Of a stretch of DNA of 64,000 bases, positions 1 to 7,613 are shown piece after piece. A program made the translations under genes and the position numbers. The DNA comes from CAG-273 sp051891195 (GTDB lineage: Bacteria; Bacillota; Clostridia; TANB77; CAG-508), in contig JBJFEZ010000061.1 of the NCBI GenBank assembly GCA_051891195.1, forward strand, positions 14,195 through 78,194, read 5' to 3'. Position 1 is the first letter of the stretch; each line of letters begins with the position of its first letter. The notes beneath the pieces are model-generated. The model made no database searches, was not told the DNA's origin, and was given only the letters and a program-made list of their open reading frames with translations.

Positions 1-252
1 TCCAACAGTTCCGTCCTCATTTGTTTTATTAGTTAAATGTACATCAATAGCAGACTCGTCAATATCTATATATTTTTTTATTACCTCTATTATTTCTTGT
101 CTCATTAATTCTAGGAAGTCAGCAGATACGTTAGCTCTATCTTGCATTAAAACCAAATGTAATCTTTCTTTTGCTGTATCTGAACTTTCTTTGTTTTTTT
201 CTTTTTCTTTTTTTACAAGTTTTTTAAAGAAATTCATTATATTATCAAACAT
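1..252 (-). CDS. minE: MinE, cell-division topological specificity factor (3' end off the window)
   Basis: Only the first 84 codons are inside the window and the frame runs off the left edge. The start is fixed by a GGAGG at about 259-264 in the tail of minD. The N-terminus is a short amphipathic membrane-targeting segment followed by a charged stretch. The MinD-contact helix RLHLVLMQDRAN is at residues 30-41 and the start of the dimerisation domain follows. MinE stimulates MinD ATPase at the membrane and so drives oscillation or positioning of the division inhibitor. It lies 18 bp downstream of minD, in the same transcript. Identity is clear; the C-terminus cannot be seen. Confidence 0.95.
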   Translation of the reverse strand, partial: MFDNIMNFFKKLVKKEKEKNKESSDTAKERLHLVLMQDRANVSADFLELMRQEIIEVIKKYIDIDESAIDVHLTNKTNEDGTVG

Positions 253-270
253 ATTATGCCTCCAAGTATA

Positions 271-1062
271 TTATTTTCTGAATAAATCTTTTATCTTTGT
301 AAAAACTCCCTTCTTCCTTCCTGGAATAGTAACTTCTACGTTTTCTCCTAAAATTCTGCTAGCTATTTCTATATATGCTTTTCCTGATGGTGCTCTATGA
401 TTTGTTACAACTGGCTCTCCTTTATTAGTTTGTGTAATAATGTATTCATCATCTGGCACAACACCAATTAAGTCAATAGATAATAAATCAACTATATCTT
501 CAACCTCCATCATTTCGCCTTTTTTTACCATATTTGGTCTTAGACGATTAATAACTAGTTCTGGATTTTTTATTTCGGATGCTTCCAATAGTCCAATAAT
601 TCTGTCTGCATCACGAATAGCAGATATTTCTGCTGTTGTTACAACAACTGCTCTACTTGCTCCTGCAATGGCATTTTTAAAGCCTTGCTCTATTCCTGCT
701 GGGCAGTCTATTAAAATATAGTCAAATTCTTCTTTTAATTTTTCTGTTAATTCTTTCATTTGTTCTTCATTAATTGCACTTTTATCTCTTGTTTGAGCTG
801 CTGGAAGTAAAAATAATTCTTCAAAGCGCTTGTCTTTAATAAGAGCTTGTCTTAATTTACATTTTTCTTCTACAACATCTACTATGTCATACACTATTCT
901 ATTTTCTAATCCCATTACAACATCTAGGTTTCTTAGACCAATGTCTGTGTCAACTAATACTACTTTTTTTCCTCTTAAAGCTAAAGCTGAACCTACATTA
1001 GCTGTTGTTGTAGTTTTTCCAACTCCACCTTTTCCAGATGTAACTACTATGACTTCTCCCAT
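271..1062 (-). CDS. minD: MinD, septum-site-determining ATPase
   Basis: The 263-residue product has the usual MinD length. The deviant Walker A motif KGGVGKTT lies at residues 11-18, with the signature lysine at 11. Further MinD/ParA motifs are DTDIGLRNLD near residue 40 and IDCPAGIEQG near residue 120. The C-terminus (KKGVFTKIKDLFRK) is the amphipathic helix that binds the membrane when ATP is bound. A GGAGG sits about eight bases before the ATG. It is co-transcribed with minE from its own promoter. No minC precedes it; the gene upstream is an unrelated glycine-rich protein with its own terminator, so any MinC must be encoded elsewhere. Confidence 0.97.
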   Translation of the reverse strand: MGEVIVVTSGKGGVGKTTTTANVGSALALRGKKVVLVDTDIGLRNLDVVMGLENRIVYDIVDVVEEKCKLRQALIKDKRFEELFLLPAAQTRDKSAINEEQMKELTEKLKEEFDYILIDCPAGIEQGFKNAIAGASRAVVVTTAEISAIRDADRIIGLLEASEIKNPELVINRLRPNMVKKGEMMEVEDIVDLLSIDLIGVVPDDEYIITQTNKGEPVVTNHRAPSGKAYIEIASRILGENVEVTIPGRKKGVFTKIKDLFRK

Positions 1063-1137
1063 AAATTTTCCTCCCTGTTTATTAAAAGCAATTCCTTTTG
1101 GCTTTTATTTTAAAAGTGCATTACTTAAAACATTTAT

Positions 1138-1166
1138 ATTATATACGCAAATACTAAAAAGGTCAA
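1138..1166 (-). promoter_or_regulatory. sigma-A promoter of minD-minE
   Basis: On the minus strand, TTGACC and TATAAT are separated by 17 bases. The -35 lies just beside the U-tract of the upstream gene's terminator, so minDE is insulated from it. The leader before minD is about 70 nt. Confidence 0.7.
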
Positions 1167-1171
1167 TGTCT

Positions 1172-1214
1172 AAAGAAAAAAAATAAAAAGTTACCAGTGA
1201 ATATAACTTTTTAT
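1172..1214 (-). terminator. Rho-independent terminator of the glycine-rich gene
   Basis: An 11-bp stem (ATAAAAAGTTA and its complement at 1183-1193/1204-1214) with a 10-base loop is followed on the minus strand by a run of eight U. Confidence 0.8.
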
Positions 1215-1223
1215 TTTTTTATT

Positions 1224-2219
1224 TTATTCAAGCCTTAGCCATGTAATTTTAGCATATCCGTTACCAGTGTTCGCTCCATCTGTTCCAGTTGCTGAAGTAT
1301 CTAATGACCAGCTATTGGTTTGGTATGTGTTTGTACCTTTACACCATCCACCACCATAAGTGCAGTTATCGTCAGTAGAGCCGCCTCCTCCATAGCCGCC
1401 TTGTGCGCGTCCACTATTACGAGTATAAAAAGAACCTTTCGCATCATAAGAAATAAATTGTGAAATTCCCATTACATTTGTTATACTTGAACTTGTTGTT
1501 CCAGCATTTGTTGTTGTTGAATATGCTGTAAAATTATTAGGCGATTTATAACTTGCTGCTTGTCCATCATACCCAACAATAGGATCTCTTTTATTAGTAT
1601 TTATTCTATATCCAGCATCTTCACTACCACTTCCACCTGCAACAGCTAATAAAGTTTCATAATTAGTGGTTCCTTTAGTAAACTGATATCTTGTATCTGT
1701 TATAGAGGAAATTCTCTTGAAAGCAAAACTCCCTCCTCCTCCTCCTCCTGATGTTCCATCATTTGCGATTGCGTTTGTACAAGTTCCTTGTCCTCCAATA
1801 ATTAAATCTACTACATCACCTTTTTTTAATGTAAATGTCGCTACAATTTTTGCTCCTTTTCCTCCAGTATCACTCCAAGATGTATTATAATTATTTCCTT
1901 GAGAGCCAGAAGCTCCTGCCATTTCAAAAGAATATACGCCGTCAGCTGGTGCTGTAAAAGTTTGTAAATTTCCTGTAAAACTATAATCAAATACTTTTAT
2001 TGCTGGTATTAACTTATCAACTTGTGCTTGATATACTTTTTCTGCATTTTCATTTTCATATACCTCTTTTATTTTTATTAGCGTTGTTATTTGATTTTTT
2101 CTTACACCTACTGCTACCATATATATAGCTGATAGTATAACTATAAAGGTTACTATGCAAGCTCCAACATATATGGATATTATGCCTTTTGATCCTTTTA
2201 AAATACTTTTCTTTTGCAT
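1224..2219 (-). CDS. membrane-anchored glycine-rich protein (Gly_rich family)
   Basis: About 331 residues when started at the ATG at 2219; a GTG nine bases upstream is too close to the AAAGGA site. A hydrophobic segment (IISIYVGACIVTFIVILSAI) near the N-terminus, followed by a charged helix, resembles the N-terminal arrangement of pilin-like or TadE-like proteins. The rest matches the glycine-rich family (PF12810-like): FTAPADGVYSFEMAGASGS, a DLIIGGQGT turn, six consecutive glycines and several Gly/Ser blocks. The protein is probably exposed on the cell surface with the glycine-rich domain outside. Function is unknown. It is monocistronic, with its own terminator. The family match is by pattern, not search. 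Confidence 0.7.
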   Translation of the reverse strand: MQKKSILKGSKGIISIYVGACIVTFIVILSAIYMVAVGVRKNQITTLIKIKEVYENENAEKVYQAQVDKLIPAIKVFDYSFTGNLQTFTAPADGVYSFEMAGASGSQGNNYNTSWSDTGGKGAKIVATFTLKKGDVVDLIIGGQGTCTNAIANDGTSGGGGGGSFAFKRISSITDTRYQFTKGTTNYETLLAVAGGSGSEDAGYRINTNKRDPIVGYDGQAASYKSPNNFTAYSTTTNAGTTSSSITNVMGISQFISYDAKGSFYTRNSGRAQGGYGGGGSTDDNCTYGGGWCKGTNTYQTNSWSLDTSATGTDGANTGNGYAKITWLRLE

Positions 2220-2280
2220 ATATTTCACTTTCCTTTTTCTCTTTTTTCTATTTATATAATAATGTAAAAATAAATTATTG

Positions 2281-3516
2281 TCAATTATTTTTCTTTATCC
2301 AATTTATTCTTTCTTGGTGTAATTTTTTACCAAATTCTTCTCCTTTAATATTAGGATATTTTTGGTTTATAAACTCTCCATTTATTTTGTTTAAACATTC
2401 TTTTCCTATAGTATCAAATGTAATTTTGTCATATATATTTTCTTGCCTTGATTTATCACAAGCTACAACTATTTTCATTCCTTCTAAGCCTAACATAGAA
2501 TTTGCTACATTTTCTATTAATTCTACCTTTTTCTTTGGTGTCATTTGTTCAAAAATTCCTGCCTTCATATGCCATTTAGCTGCTGTTTTTCCGCATTTTT
2601 TCCATGAGTTTGGTACCCCTATTTTACTACTAAAATTATTTACTATTTTTACACCTTTTTCATCGTGCCCATAATGATGTGGCAATATTTTTTTTGGTGT
2701 TTCTCCTTTACCCAAGTCGTGTACTAGGCAGCTATAACGTATAGCTAAATTATTAGTAAAATTTACACTTTTATCTACTACTATCATAGTATGATTATAG
2801 CTATCCCCTTCAGGATGATATTTTTCTGGCTGTATTTGTCCTATTAAATTATAAATTTCTTTAAAATGTACATCTAATACATTAGCTTTTTTTAATACCT
2901 CAAAAAATATTGATGGTTTATTACTTGCTAAGGCTTTTTTAAATTCAATAAATACTCTTTCTTTTGATAAAGTATTTAACTCTGGTTTCAATTTTTCCAT
3001 TGCTTTTAATGTTTGTTCTTCTACTGTAAATTCTAATGTAGCCGCAAATCTAGCTGTACGGTATACTCTTAGAGGATCCTCTGAAAATGCCTCTGTGGTA
3101 TTTCTTAAGCTTTGGCTTTTTATATCTTTAATTCCATTAAAAGGGTCTATTATTTCTTGTGTCAGCACATTTTGAGCTATACTATTTATAGTTAAATCTC
3201 TTCTTGCTAAATCTTCTTGTATGGTAATATTAGAAGATGTATTAAATTCAAAATCTTTATGCCCTTGCCCTATTTTTCTTTCTTTTCTTGCTAATGCAAT
3301 TTCTTTATTATTTAAAATAAATACAGGAAAGCTTTTTCCTTGTATTTTTGCTTGTGGAAATAACTGCATAAATTTTTCTACAGTAAGCCCTGTTACACAG
3401 TAATCTTCGTCTATTGTTGGTTTATTTAAAATTTTATCTCTAACAGCTCCACCAACTAAGTATAACTGTCCACCCTCTTTATTTATTTTCTCCGCTATTT
3501 CTAACATATCTTGCAT
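2281..3516 (-). CDS. cca: CCA tRNA nucleotidyltransferase with HD domain
   Basis: The 411-residue product is a class II CCA-adding enzyme. GGAVRDKIL near residue 22 and DEDYCV just after it give the nucleotidyltransferase fold and metal-binding acidic pair. RRDLTINSIA and the ARFAA segment form the neck and nucleotide-selecting region. A C-terminal HD motif (HDLGKGETP) is of the phosphohydrolase type found in many bacterial members. The enzyme builds or repairs the 3' CCA of tRNAs; the tRNA genes seen here already encode CCA, so repair is the likely main role. The gene stands alone on its strand; upstream is a 500-bp gap with RNA-like elements. Confidence 0.93.
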   Translation of the reverse strand: MQDMLEIAEKINKEGGQLYLVGGAVRDKILNKPTIDEDYCVTGLTVEKFMQLFPQAKIQGKSFPVFILNNKEIALARKERKIGQGHKDFEFNTSSNITIQEDLARRDLTINSIAQNVLTQEIIDPFNGIKDIKSQSLRNTTEAFSEDPLRVYRTARFAATLEFTVEEQTLKAMEKLKPELNTLSKERVFIEFKKALASNKPSIFFEVLKKANVLDVHFKEIYNLIGQIQPEKYHPEGDSYNHTMIVVDKSVNFTNNLAIRYSCLVHDLGKGETPKKILPHHYGHDEKGVKIVNNFSSKIGVPNSWKKCGKTAAKWHMKAGIFEQMTPKKKVELIENVANSMLGLEGMKIVVACDKSRQENIYDKITFDTIGKECLNKINGEFINQKYPNIKGEEFGKKLHQERINWIKKNN

Positions 3517-3628
3517 TTTAAATTTTCCTTTACCAGTATTTTTTTCTTATTATACTCACTTTTTTATTTTTTTACAAATATATTGTTACAATTTACAACT
3601 TATTTACATATTTAAAAAACTAAATAAA

Positions 3629-3773
3629 AGTTGTCATATATTTGTTTTTCAAGCGAATTAAGGTGGGGACCGACAAGTTAAAAACCGTTAGCGAATTGCA
3701 CCGTGAGTAAAGCAAGTCGCTTTACGGTTTCTTATGCAGTTGGGGTGAGCAGAAAAATAAATATATGACAACT
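3629..3773. repeat. 145-bp inverted-repeat element (MITE-like or structured RNA)
   Basis: The ends are 22-base inverted repeats with one mismatch (beginning AGTTGTCATATATTT at 3629 and the complement ending at 3773). Inside are nested helices: GTAAAGC/GCTTTAC around a five-base loop at 3707-3725, flanked by ACCGT/ACGGT. The interior is GC-richer than its surroundings. No coding frame is evident. The shape fits either a miniature transposable element or a long structured RNA. I see no second copy in the window and no clear target duplication. Confidence 0.55.
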
Positions 3774-3858
3774 TAATAATAACGTTTCTATGAACTTTAA
3801 CAATATATTTTACAATGTTTATTATTTTTAAAATTATTGTAATAAAGAAAAAAATTAT

Positions 3859-3887
3859 TTGACAAGATTTGTAAATTATGCTATTAT
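3859..3887 (+). promoter_or_regulatory. sigma-A promoter of a putative small RNA
   Basis: TTGACA and TATTAT are separated by exactly 17 bases. No open reading frame follows before the terminator at 3940-3970. Confidence 0.75.
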
Positions 3888-3893
3888 ATACTT

Positions 3894-3970
3894 ACATTAA
3901 GCAATGTACTCTAGCTCGGATTGTGTATATTGTTTGCTCGTATGTGTATCGTAACTACACATACTTTTTT
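3894..3970 (+). ncRNA. putative small RNA of about 77 nt
   Basis: The region starts about seven bases after a near-consensus promoter. It ends in a textbook terminator: a 9-bp stem GTATGTGTA/TACACATAC, a 7-base loop and six T. The 5' part can form a second helix between AAGCAATGTA and TGTATATTGTTT using G-U pairs. No start codon with a ribosome site is present. The convergent miniprotein gene at 4033-4143 ends just past it. Family unknown; the boundaries are inferred from promoter and terminator only. Confidence 0.6.
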
Positions 3971-3978
3971 ATGTTCAA

Positions 3979-4013
3979 AAAGTAAGGAAGCTTCGTAACA
4001 GCTTCCTTACTTT
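3979..4013 (-). terminator. terminator of the 36-residue miniprotein gene
   Basis: A perfect 13-bp stem (AAAGTAAGGAAGC at 3979-3991 with its complement at 4001-4013) has a nine-base loop; five U close it on the minus strand. Confidence 0.65.
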
Positions 4014-4032
4014 CGACTATGTATGACACATT

Positions 4033-4143
4033 TTAGTCTTTACTCTTCTTTGTTTTTTCTACTTGTGATTGAAGATTGTTGTTTTTGTCTTTTTCTTCTA
4101 AAAGTTTTTCAATCAACTTGAGAATAAGCTCGGCTTGTGTCAT
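4033..4143 (-). CDS. 36-residue charged amphipathic miniprotein
   Basis: The ATG at 4143 follows a strong GGGGG/AAAGGG ribosome site at about nine bases. A possible promoter (TTGTCA, 17 bases, TAAAAA) lies just upstream and a terminator downstream. The product starts MTQAELILKLIEKLLEEKDK and continues as a lysine/glutamine-rich tail, so it should form one amphipathic helix. It is not hydrophobic enough for a membrane type I toxin. I do not recognise the family. The complete expression signals, convergent with a small-RNA gene, make it a credible real gene. Confidence 0.6.
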   Translation of the reverse strand: MTQAELILKLIEKLLEEKDKNNNLQSQVEKTKKSKD

Positions 4144-4441
4144 CTTATTTACCCCCTTTCTATTTTTATGTAAAAAATTACCTTTTGACAATGAAAGGTT
4201 AATATCATATTACAATATTTTCCAATTTAATTCAAGCGAACAGTTTAAAATTCTACAAATATATTTTTACAATGTTTAACCAAAAATAGAATACTAATAT
4301 TGGCAGAAAATAATAAATTTTCTTGCACAAATAGAATTATGCTTTCATCAATGTTAAACGTTGCAATATACTTAGTTTAAAATAAAATATTAAAGCCAAA
4401 CCATTATCTTGTAAAATTTATAATATTAGTGTTTTTATTTC

Positions 4442-4470
4442 TTGACATTGAGTATATTTAAGAATAGAAT
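4442..4470 (+). promoter_or_regulatory. sigma-A promoter of the por operon
   Basis: TTGACA, 17 bases and TAGAAT lie 36 bases before the porG start, with GGAGG at 4491-4495. The rest of the gap, 4144-4441, is very AT-rich and I see nothing else in it apart from the likely promoter of the miniprotein gene. Confidence 0.75.
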
Positions 4471-4505
4471 AATAGTTGTAAAATAAAAAAGGAGGAAAAC
4501 TGCTT

Positions 4506-5084
4506 ATGAGTAATTTAGTTGAAATTAGATGGCACGGTAGAGGCGGTCAAGGTGCTAAAACAGCTTCTCTTTTATTAGCAGATGCTGCTTTTAACACAGG
4601 AAAATACATTCAAGGCTTTCCAGAATATGGACCTGAAAGAATGGGTGCTCCTATTACTGCATATAACCGTATTAGTAATGACCCAATTCGTATTCATAGT
4701 AATATTTATGAACCTGACTATGTTGTAGTTGTAGATGATAGTCTACTAGAAGCAGTAGATGTAACAGCTGGTTTAAAGCCAAGTGGTGCTATAGTTATTA
4801 ATACTACTAAAGAAGGAGAAGAATTAAAACCTTTACTTAAAGGCTACACTGGAGATATTTATACTATTGATGCACGAAAAATATCTATAGAAGCCTTAGG
4901 CAAATATTTTCCAAATACTCCAATGCTTGCAGCTGTTGTAAAAGTGTCTGGAGTTATTGAAGAAAAAGACTTTTTAACAGATATGGAAGGATCTTTTAAA
5001 CATAAATTTGCTAAGAAACCTGAAGTTATTGAAGGCAATATGAAAGCTTTAGAAATGGCTTTAAAAGAAGTAAAAAAAATATAA
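4506..5084 (+). CDS. porG: 2-oxoacid (pyruvate):ferredoxin oxidoreductase, gamma subunit
   Basis: The 192 residues match the gamma subunit of four-subunit 2-oxoacid:ferredoxin oxidoreductases: RWHGRGGQGAKTAS at residues 8-21, then FPEYGPERMGAPITAYNRI. The complex decarboxylates a 2-oxoacid, most likely pyruvate, to the acyl-CoA, CO2 and reduced ferredoxin, which in anaerobes feeds hydrogenases or biosynthesis. It is the first gene of the four-gene operon in the classical gamma-delta-alpha-beta order. The substrate cannot be fixed from sequence alone; branched-chain 2-oxoacid enzymes look similar. Confidence 0.92.
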   Translation: MSNLVEIRWHGRGGQGAKTASLLLADAAFNTGKYIQGFPEYGPERMGAPITAYNRISNDPIRIHSNIYEPDYVVVVDDSLLEAVDVTAGLKPSGAIVINTTKEGEELKPLLKGYTGDIYTIDARKISIEALGKYFPNTPMLAAVVKVSGVIEEKDFLTDMEGSFKHKFAKKPEVIEGNMKALEMALKEVKKI

Positions 5085-5130
5085 TGTTAAAATAACTCGC
5101 CTTAAATAACAAAAAGAAAGGATGGTAAAA

Positions 5131-5409
5131 ATGATTGATAAAAATACTCCAGCTTGTGATATGACTATAGGTGGTAATATTTATGAAGCTGGTAATGCTT
5201 TAAAATTTAAAACTGGTGACTGGAGAAGTGTTAAGCCTGTTTATTTATCAGAAAAATGTAAACAATGTGGTTTATGTTTTCCAGTTTGTCCAGATGATGC
5301 TATTCCAGTAGGTAAAGATGGAAAGCGCAGTGATTTTAATTATGATTATTGCAAAGGCTGCGGAGTTTGTGCAAAGGTTTGCCCTTTTGGTGCAATAGAG
5401 ATGAAATAA
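5131..5409 (+). CDS. porD: pyruvate:ferredoxin oxidoreductase, delta (2[4Fe-4S] ferredoxin) subunit
   Basis: I place the start at the ATG at 5131, because AAAGG sits directly against an earlier ATG at 5122 and is properly spaced only for the later one; this gives 92 residues. Two ferredoxin cluster motifs, CKQCGLCFPVCP and CKGCGVCAKVCP, bind two [4Fe-4S] clusters that carry electrons from the thiamine-diphosphate site to soluble ferredoxin. The gap to porG is 46 bp and to porA 16 bp, so all are one transcript. Confidence 0.94.
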   Translation: MIDKNTPACDMTIGGNIYEAGNALKFKTGDWRSVKPVYLSEKCKQCGLCFPVCPDDAIPVGKDGKRSDFNYDYCKGCGVCAKVCPFGAIEMK

Positions 5410-5425
5410 AAAAGGAGGATAAAAA

Positions 5426-6616
5426 ATGTCAATTAGAGAAAGATTAAGTGGAAATGAAGCTGCTGCAATAGCTATGAAACAAATTAATCCTGATGTTGTA
5501 GCTGCTTTTCCTATAACACCTTCAACTGAAATACCACAATACTTTTCTACTTTTGTTAGTAATGGAACAGTAGATACAGAGTTTGTGGCTGTTGAAAGTG
5601 AACACAGTGCTATGAGTGCTTGTGTTGGTGCAGAAGCTGCTGGTTCTAGAGCAATGACTGCTACTTCTGCTAATGGTTTATCATATATGTGGGAGATGAT
5701 ATATATTGCTTCTAGTTTAAGACTTCCAATAGTTATGAGTTTAGTAAACCGTGCCGTATCTGGTCCATTAAATATTCACAATGACCATTCAGATGCTATG
5801 GGTGTTCGTGATAGTGGATGGATTATGCTTTTTTCTGAAAACAATCAAGAAGCATATGACAATTTAATTATGGCACATAGAATAGCTGAGCACAAAGATG
5901 TATTATTACCTTTAATGGTATGTCAAGATGGTTTTATTACATCACATTCTATTGAAAATATTGAATTAATTGAAGATGATAAGGTTAAAGAATTTGTAGG
6001 TAAATACCAACCAGAACATTATTTATTAAATCCTAAAGAACCAATAGCAATAGGACCTTTAGATTTACAAGCATATTTATTTGAGCATAAATATCAACAA
6101 GCTGAAGCTATGCGAAATGCTAAAAAAGTTATTTTAGATGTAGCTAAAGACTTTGAAAAAATGACTGGCAGAAAATATTCGTTTTTTGAAGAATACAGAA
6201 TGGAAGATGCTGAAATTGCAGTTGTTTGTATGAACTCAACTGCTGGTACTACTAAAACAGTTGTAGATGACTTAAGAGAAAAAGGCATTAAAGCTGGTAT
6301 GGTAAAAGTTCGTGTATTTAGACCTTTCCCAGCAGAAGAAATTGCTGAAGCTTTAGGTAACTTAAAAGCAGTGGCAATAATGGATAAAGCAGATTCTTTA
6401 AATGCTATGGGAGGAGCTTTGTTTGAAGATGTTACCTCTAGTATGTATACAGCTAAAAAGCAAGTACCTGCTGTAAGCTATGTTTATGGTATAGGTGGTA
6501 GAGATACTACATCTAAAGATATAAATGAAGTATTTAGCTATTTACAAAATGTAGCTAAAACTGGAGAAATTGATAATCCTTACCGTTATGTTGGATTAAG
6601 AAAAGGAGATGAATAA
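5426..6616 (+). CDS. porA: pyruvate:ferredoxin oxidoreductase, alpha subunit
   Basis: The 396 residues have the alpha-subunit layout. An N-terminal thiamine-diphosphate pyrimidine-binding domain contains AAFPITPSTEIPQ, VESEHSAMSACVGAEAAG and TATSANGL. A second, transketolase C-terminal-like domain (EIAVVCMNSTAGTTKTVVDDL) begins near residue 265 and ends in VRVFRPFPAEEI. GGAGG lies nine bases before the ATG. It pairs with porB to make the active site. Length is normal and there are no breaks. Confidence 0.95.
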   Translation: MSIRERLSGNEAAAIAMKQINPDVVAAFPITPSTEIPQYFSTFVSNGTVDTEFVAVESEHSAMSACVGAEAAGSRAMTATSANGLSYMWEMIYIASSLRLPIVMSLVNRAVSGPLNIHNDHSDAMGVRDSGWIMLFSENNQEAYDNLIMAHRIAEHKDVLLPLMVCQDGFITSHSIENIELIEDDKVKEFVGKYQPEHYLLNPKEPIAIGPLDLQAYLFEHKYQQAEAMRNAKKVILDVAKDFEKMTGRKYSFFEEYRMEDAEIAVVCMNSTAGTTKTVVDDLREKGIKAGMVKVRVFRPFPAEEIAEALGNLKAVAIMDKADSLNAMGGALFEDVTSSMYTAKKQVPAVSYVYGIGGRDTTSKDINEVFSYLQNVAKTGEIDNPYRYVGLRKGDE

Positions 6617-6617
6617 T

Positions 6618-7571
6618 ATGGCATATAATTTAAAAGAAGTAGTGGCAAATAAGCCATCTAGATTTACAGCAGGGCATAGAATGTGTGCTGGTTGTGGTGC
6701 TCCACCAGTTGCTCGTATGATTTTAAGAGCACTAAAACCTGAAGACCACGCAGTAATTACTAATGCTACTGGTTGTATGGAAGTTTCAAGCTTTATATAC
6801 CCATACACAGCTTGGACAGATTCATTTATTCATACTGCTTTTGAAAATGCAGCGTCAACTTGCAGTGGTGTTGAAGCAGCTTACCGTTCATTAAAAAAGC
6901 AAGGAAAACTTCCTGCTGATGAACATACAAAGTTCATTGCATTTGGCGGAGATGGCGGTACTTATGATATTGGTATTCAAAGCCTATCAGGTGCTATGGA
7001 AAGAGGACACGATATGGTTTATGTATGTTATGACAATGGAGCATATATGAATACAGGTATACAACGTTCTTCTGCAACTCCAAGATTTGCAGACACTACG
7101 ACATCTCCTGCAGGAGAAGTTATTCCTGGAAAAATGCAATCTAGAAAAGACTTAGCCGAAGTTATGGCAGCACATCATTTACCATATGTTGCACAATCTA
7201 TAGCTTATGCTAATTTTAAAGATTTATATGAAAAAGCTGAAAAAGCTATTTATACTGAAGGACCTTGCTTCTTAAACGTATTGGCACCTTGCCCTAGAGG
7301 ATGGGGTTATCCAACAGATATGCTAATGCAAATAAATAAATTAGCTGTTGAAACTTGCTATTGGCCATTATATGAAGTTATTGATGGAAAATATGTAATT
7401 AATTATAAACCTGCTAAAAAACTTCCTGTAGAAGAATTTCTAAGACCACAAAAACGTTTTAAACATATGTTTAAACCAGGTAATGAATGGATGATTGAAG
7501 AATTCCAAAAAGAGGTTGATAAACGTTGGGAATCACTTTTAGCTTTGGAAGAAATGAGTAATAAAATGTAA
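6618..7571 (+). CDS. porB: pyruvate:ferredoxin oxidoreductase, beta subunit
   Basis: I start at the ATG at 6618 rather than the in-frame ATG at 6609, because the AAAGGAG overlapping the end of porA touches the earlier ATG and has correct spacing only for the later one; this gives 317 residues. The diphosphate-binding thiamine fold is shown by CAGCGAPP near residue 23, ATGCMEVSS, and GDGGTYDIGIQSLSGA followed by YDNGAYMNTGIQRS, the GDG...N motif. Cysteines at the N-terminus and CPRGWGYP fit the proximal [4Fe-4S] cluster of the beta subunit. Last gene of the operon. Confidence 0.95.
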   Translation: MAYNLKEVVANKPSRFTAGHRMCAGCGAPPVARMILRALKPEDHAVITNATGCMEVSSFIYPYTAWTDSFIHTAFENAASTCSGVEAAYRSLKKQGKLPADEHTKFIAFGGDGGTYDIGIQSLSGAMERGHDMVYVCYDNGAYMNTGIQRSSATPRFADTTTSPAGEVIPGKMQSRKDLAEVMAAHHLPYVAQSIAYANFKDLYEKAEKAIYTEGPCFLNVLAPCPRGWGYPTDMLMQINKLAVETCYWPLYEVIDGKYVINYKPAKKLPVEEFLRPQKRFKHMFKPGNEWMIEEFQKEVDKRWESLLALEEMSNKM

Positions 7572-7613
7572 ATAAATTAAGGAGATTTGCATTGCAAATC
7601 TCCTTAATTTATT
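7571..7613. terminator. bidirectional terminator between porB and gpr
   Basis: A perfect 20-bp stem (7571-7590 and 7594-7613) with a three-base loop overlaps the porB stop and abuts the gpr stop, serving both convergent operons. Confidence 0.85.

Noticed and set aside
3660..3674. AGGTGGGGACCGA resembles a T-box motif
   Set aside because: It lies near the 5' part of the inverted-repeat element, with no stem I, specifier or terminator and no aminoacylation gene downstream.
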